From an uncultured Eubacteriales bacterium (GTDB taxonomy: Bacteria > Bacillota > Clostridia > Christensenellales > UBA1242), in assembly GCA_949031345.1 (NCBI GenBank), contig CARNVA010000004.1:4603-68602 (forward strand): a stretch of 64,000 bases of DNA, given 5' to 3'. Both the position numbers and the translations under genes were made by a program. The notes beneath the pieces were generated by a model, which was not told the DNA's origin, ran no database searches, and was given only the letters and a program-made list of their open reading frames with translations. This document shows, one piece after another, positions 61,032-64,000 of the stretch; the stretch's first letter is position 1; each line of letters starts with the position of its first letter.

Positions 61032-61482
61032 TTTTTTCTCCATAACGCTTGCAAATTTCTTGCAAATTTCCTTCAACCAAACCTAAAAGTCTGTAAAAAT
61101 CTTTTCTATCCTCTTCCTCAACACCATTGCTGCCTTCCTTAAAAATCTTGTCCACCCTTTCGCTGACCATCTGTCCAAGCTCTTTGCCGCGCTGTGTAAG
61201 CTTGATAGGATTGCGATATTTTTGCTTTCCCACCTCTTCAATATAAAGATAGTCGCCCTTTTCAAGCTCTTTTATCGTTCTTGACATAGCCCCTTTATCT
61301 TCACCGCAAAGAAGACTAAGCTGAGTAGGAGTAATTCCCCCCTCTTCATTATAAAGATGATATATGCACTGCACTTGATTTCCTTTCAAGCCAAAGCATT
61401 CCATTTCAAAATTCTTTATTCTTTGAATACTCTTATTTATGTTGAGTATCAAAGAAGAAAACTCATCATACCTAGATTTCAT
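61009..61482 (-). CDS. MarR-family regulator
   Basis: A 157-residue winged-helix regulator. The HTH core is ITPTQLSLLCGEDKGAMSRTIKELEKGDYLYI (about 50-82), followed by the wing QKYRNPIKLTQRGKEL and C-terminal dimer helices. GGAG precedes the ATG. Cotranscribed with and overlapping degV. MarR regulators next to fatty-acid genes (FabT-like) are common, so lipid-related control is a reasonable guess. Confidence 0.92.
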   Translation of the reverse strand: MKSRYDEFSSLILNINKSIQRIKNFEMECFGLKGNQVQCIYHLYNEEGGITPTQLSLLCGEDKGAMSRTIKELEKGDYLYIEEVGKQKYRNPIKLTQRGKELGQMVSERVDKIFKEGSNGVEEEDRKDFYRLLGLVEGNLQEICKRYGEKNGNKISS

Positions 61483-61688
61483 TATTTCTCCTTTTTTAAA
61501 TCTCTACCGCTTATTATATGACATAATAGTTGATTTGTCAACAATTTTAATAAAAATAAAAAAATATCACCACTATCACAGATTATTCTTTTTCCCAAGC
61601 TATGACAAAGATTCAATTAAAGGGAGTTGATATAATTAGACAATGTATGATATTCCGCACCCATTTTGACTTTCTGGCATATTGACAA

Positions 61689-61730
61689 CAAAAAACCACG
61701 CCTTAGAGTATGACCTCAATTAGCCGTGGC
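61689..61730 (-). terminator. Terminator-like hairpin
   Basis: CCACGGC / GGCGTGG complementarity with a loop of about 20 nt followed on the minus strand by a T6 run. It could end a transcript that reads through the noncoding region from the ABC gene or from a small RNA. Confidence 0.5.
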
Positions 61731-61816
61731 AAACTTGGAAACTTAGTTTGCATCCCTATAATTCATCTTTGTCTTTTATGTTTAATCAAAGTTAATATCT
61801 ACCTGATTTTAAAATA

Positions 61817-61853
61817 TAATTACAACCTTTTTACGCAGAAATAAATCCCGCGG
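61817..61853. repeat. 37-bp direct repeat, copy 1
   Basis: Pattern TAATTACAACCT followed by TTTACGCAGAAA, ending ATCC.GCGG. A second copy lies 232 bp away with few mismatches; similarity continues into the AT-rich base pairs upstream of both. Confidence 0.75.
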
Positions 61854-62048
61854 GCAAACTTAGTTTGAAAACTTAGTTTCCATCGCAGTTAGTTATTTTT
61901 CAATCACGCTTTCAAATATAGTCGCCAAGCGTTATGCTTGCGGCAATCATCTTGTTTTATATAATAAAGCCTATCAAGGATATTGCCCTATTCTATCCAT
62001 CGTAATTAAATTTTTAAAAGTAAAGGCTTTTGCCTGCTTTTTAAAATT

Positions 62049-62085
62049 TAATTACAACCTCTTTACGCAGAAAAATATCCAGCGG
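62049..62085. repeat. 37-bp direct repeat, copy 2
   Basis: Same pattern as copy 1 (61817-61853) with few substitutions and no gap. Confidence 0.75.
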
Positions 62086-62183
62086 AATTTTTCAAGGAGG
62101 CGAAAAGGGGCTCGTGGGGAAAACGAATTTCAGCGGCTAGCTGTAAGCGTGCCCGCGTTTAAAAATTCTAGTTGTCCCCACGG

Positions 62184-63956
62184 TTAAAATTCTATTATCT
62201 CATCAGCAAAGCTGCTTATTCGTTTATCATGTGAAATAACGATTGCTATCTTGCCTTTTTCACGCAAGGTTGAAATTTCTTCAATAACCTTTTCAACATT
62301 GGTTTTATCAAGCTCGTTTGTTGGCTCGTCAAAGATATAGATATCTGCCTCTTTTGCCATTGACCTTATAAAATCAATTCTTTTCTTTTCACCGCCCGAC
62401 AAAGTCTTGCTGGTGCTTCCATCAACAATTTCACGCTCAACAATCTTTTCCATGCCAAACACTTCAATAAGACGCAACGCCTCCTCATTGAGCTCTTTAT
62501 TTGGATAACTTATATTTTCCTTTATGCTTCTATCAAACAAAATTGAATCTTGAAACATATATGAAATCTTCTGCGAATAATCAAACAGCGAAGTCAACTT
62601 ATATTGGCCATTGACAATAATTTCACCACTTTTAATCTCTCTCAACCCACAAAGCGCATTGATAAAGGTTGTCTTACCCTTTCCACTTCGCCCTGAAAGC
62701 AGATAAATCTTTCCGCTCTCAAAATGCGCGCTATAACTCCCTTCAAATCTGCCAATGCTCACCTTGACATTGTTTGCATCAATTGATGTAATATGCGAGT
62801 TTGACAACTTTTCAAACTTGTCATCATTTGCCTCTTTCAAGGTATTTTGATCAGGCTTTAAAAGATTTAAATTGCAAAGTTTTATTGAAGCGTTGAGCAC
62901 ATCACAAATCTGATAACCCCACTGTTCAATGTATGACTGAATGCTTGCCGAAAGTGTGAAAATGAGGGTAATGGAAGCAATGATATATTCACTGTTATTT
63001 CTCAATATAAATACAGCAACAGACAGCGCCAAGCCTGCATATTCAATTGCGGTAATAGCTATCCAATACCAAAAACCAACCGCCGCACGCCTCTTGTGAT
63101 TTTTATAGAATTTGGTATTTAAAATTCCCAAATGCCTTTCTTCTTCCGCTTTAGATTTTTGCATGGTAATCAGTGGAAGATTTTGAATTGAAGTCAAAAA
63201 CTGGTTGCCAATTTTCGCATTGGTGTTTTCAATTTTTTCAACAATAGGCTTTTGCACTTTAATTCTGATAAACACGCATAGAAGTATCAAGGCAATATTG
63301 GCAATCGTGCAAAGGCCAACCACATAATCAATGAAAAACAACGAGATGGTCATAAAAAGCACTGTGATAATGTGGGTCGCAATGCTCCAGCAGAAAGGCT
63401 CCAAAATCTGATAAATGCAGTCCGTTGCATTCTTGACGATATAATTAACCTCTCCATTTGTCATGCCATAATCAAGGTTTTTGCGTTCTAACAGCAGCAT
63501 ATCTTGCGCCCGAACATTGATGACGCAAATCATTCGCCTTGCAAATATGTCAACAAGATAATAATCAAGCATACCAAACACCCAAAGACCAATTTGAATG
63601 CCACAAAGAGTAATCACAAGCGGTATGGTCTGCATTCCAGTGAAGTCAAAGAACAGAAACTTAACTTTTTCGCCTACAAGCTGGGCAAGCACTAAAGATG
63701 GAATGACATTTTGAAACATCATGCAAAAGGCAGAGATAAGTGAAAAGCAAAAAATTGAGATAAACATAATTTTCTCTTTTTTGCCCATGAACGACCAAAT
63801 AAGACCAAGCGCTTTAAATACGCCAGTCTTTTTATTTTTGTCAATTTTAGCCATTTTTTGTTTGAATTTCTTTATTTTTTTATTTTTTATTTTTTCTGAT
63901 TTATTTGTTTCTGAAATATCTTTATTTTCCTTTTTTATTTCAATTATCTCGTCCAT
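62184..63956 (-). CDS. ABC exporter, fused membrane and ATPase domains
   Basis: A 590-residue half-exporter. A Lys-rich start (about 1-40) precedes six membrane segments (about 60-345) and the ATPase domain (about 380-590): Walker A SGRSGKGKTTF, signature LSGGEKKR, Walker B IYIFDEPTNELD and the H-loop VISHDKR. Exporters of this layout work as dimers; the window ends just upstream (63957-64000), where a partner gene may lie. The ATG at 63956 with AAAGGGAA upstream is preferred over an 11-codon longer frame. Substrate unknown; no bacteriocin or peptide gene was seen next to it. Confidence 0.93.
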   Translation of the reverse strand: MDEIIEIKKENKDISETNKSEKIKNKKIKKFKQKMAKIDKNKKTGVFKALGLIWSFMGKKEKIMFISIFCFSLISAFCMMFQNVIPSLVLAQLVGEKVKFLFFDFTGMQTIPLVITLCGIQIGLWVFGMLDYYLVDIFARRMICVINVRAQDMLLLERKNLDYGMTNGEVNYIVKNATDCIYQILEPFCWSIATHIITVLFMTISLFFIDYVVGLCTIANIALILLCVFIRIKVQKPIVEKIENTNAKIGNQFLTSIQNLPLITMQKSKAEEERHLGILNTKFYKNHKRRAAVGFWYWIAITAIEYAGLALSVAVFILRNNSEYIIASITLIFTLSASIQSYIEQWGYQICDVLNASIKLCNLNLLKPDQNTLKEANDDKFEKLSNSHITSIDANNVKVSIGRFEGSYSAHFESGKIYLLSGRSGKGKTTFINALCGLREIKSGEIIVNGQYKLTSLFDYSQKISYMFQDSILFDRSIKENISYPNKELNEEALRLIEVFGMEKIVEREIVDGSTSKTLSGGEKKRIDFIRSMAKEADIYIFDEPTNELDKTNVEKVIEEISTLREKGKIAIVISHDKRISSFADEIIEF

Positions 63957-64000
63957 GTTATTCCCTTTATTTTTCAGCTTAAAAGCCACTTTGTCTATTT

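Larger units (their letters stand above)
61483..62183. other. Noncoding repeat-bearing region between ABC gene and marR
   Basis: About 700 bp without a supported gene. It holds two 37-bp direct repeats (61817-61853, 62049-62085), three copies of the palindrome AAACTTAGTTT (61739, 61856, 61869), a terminator-like hairpin at 61689-61730, and a GC-richer segment at 62095-62180 with GTGGGGA/TCCCCAC complementarity. It could be a structured RNA transcribed from the minus strand or debris of a mobile element. No known RNA family was recognised. Confidence 0.5.

Noticed and set aside
61640..62183. tmRNA, RNase P RNA or a tRNA in the noncoding region
   Set aside because: None of the conserved signature stretches (CCA end, T-arm motif, RNase P core) could be found by eye.

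Overview
The window comes from a low-GC, endospore-forming member of the Clostridia. Evidence for sporulation: spoIIE, spoIIR, sleB, ypeB, a cwlD-like amidase and a SipL-like SPOCS protein. InlB B-repeat/GLUG surface proteins and the general gene content suggest an uncultivated gut lineage; that placement is inference. Start codons are mostly ATG with strong GGAGG-type ribosome sites and sigma-A-like TTGACA/TATAAT promoters. No rRNA, tRNA, IS element or CRISPR array was found.

Layout. 0.2-3.3 kb: surface protein 1. 3.5-5.5 kb: small accessory genes. 5.5-10 kb: argS, recR, ybaB and dnaX, the last with an A9 slippage site. 10.1-11 kb: an XRE regulator among three long palindromes, with a divergent small gene. 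11-15.5 kb: spoIIE, an unknown protein, gmk and a cwlD-like gene. 15.6-20 kb: a plus-strand accessory island (DUF4417 protein, CxxC/HNH-like protein, small toxin-like protein with a duplicated zinc-ribbon partner, a broken second toxin-like tail, divergent sirtuin-like protein). 20-32.5 kb: rpoZ, SGNH hydrolase, radC, tpiA-pgk, dusB, fhs, a MerR regulator, ppdK. 32.6-38.8 kb: small membrane protein, surface protein 2, FAD oxidoreductase and a frameshifted paralogue of the small membrane protein. 38.9-45.6 kb: priA-def-fmt-rlmN-rsgA-rpe. 45.7-49.4 kb: surface protein 3. 49.5-54.4 kb: ypeB, sleB, spoIIR, SipL-like gene and veg. 54.4-57.6 kb: surface protein 4. 57.7-64 kb: orphan VirD4-type ATPase, degV-marR, a repeat-bearing noncoding stretch and an ABC exporter subunit.

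The most striking pattern is a set of promoters in which a run of 8-9 G lies inside the spacer between a perfect TTGACA and TAAAAT/TATAAT. Surface genes 1, 2 and 3 and the small membrane gene at 32.6 kb have one each (spacers 16, 17, 16 and 15 bp). Surface gene 4 has an ordinary 17-bp spacer with no G run. This looks like a multi-locus phase-variation system in which slipped-strand changes of the G run alter promoter spacing. A paralogue of the small membrane gene (38.5 kb) is out of frame at a G6 run.

A second pattern concerns how the surface genes arrived. The stop codon of surface gene 2 is followed by a decayed copy of the 3' end of the FAD oxidoreductase that lies upstream of it, so promoter, terminator and FAD 3' end are duplicated on both sides of the gene. 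The stop codon of surface gene 3 is directly abutted by a decayed 61-bp piece of the priA zinc-binding region. Both suggest cassette-like insertion by recombination at housekeeping loci.
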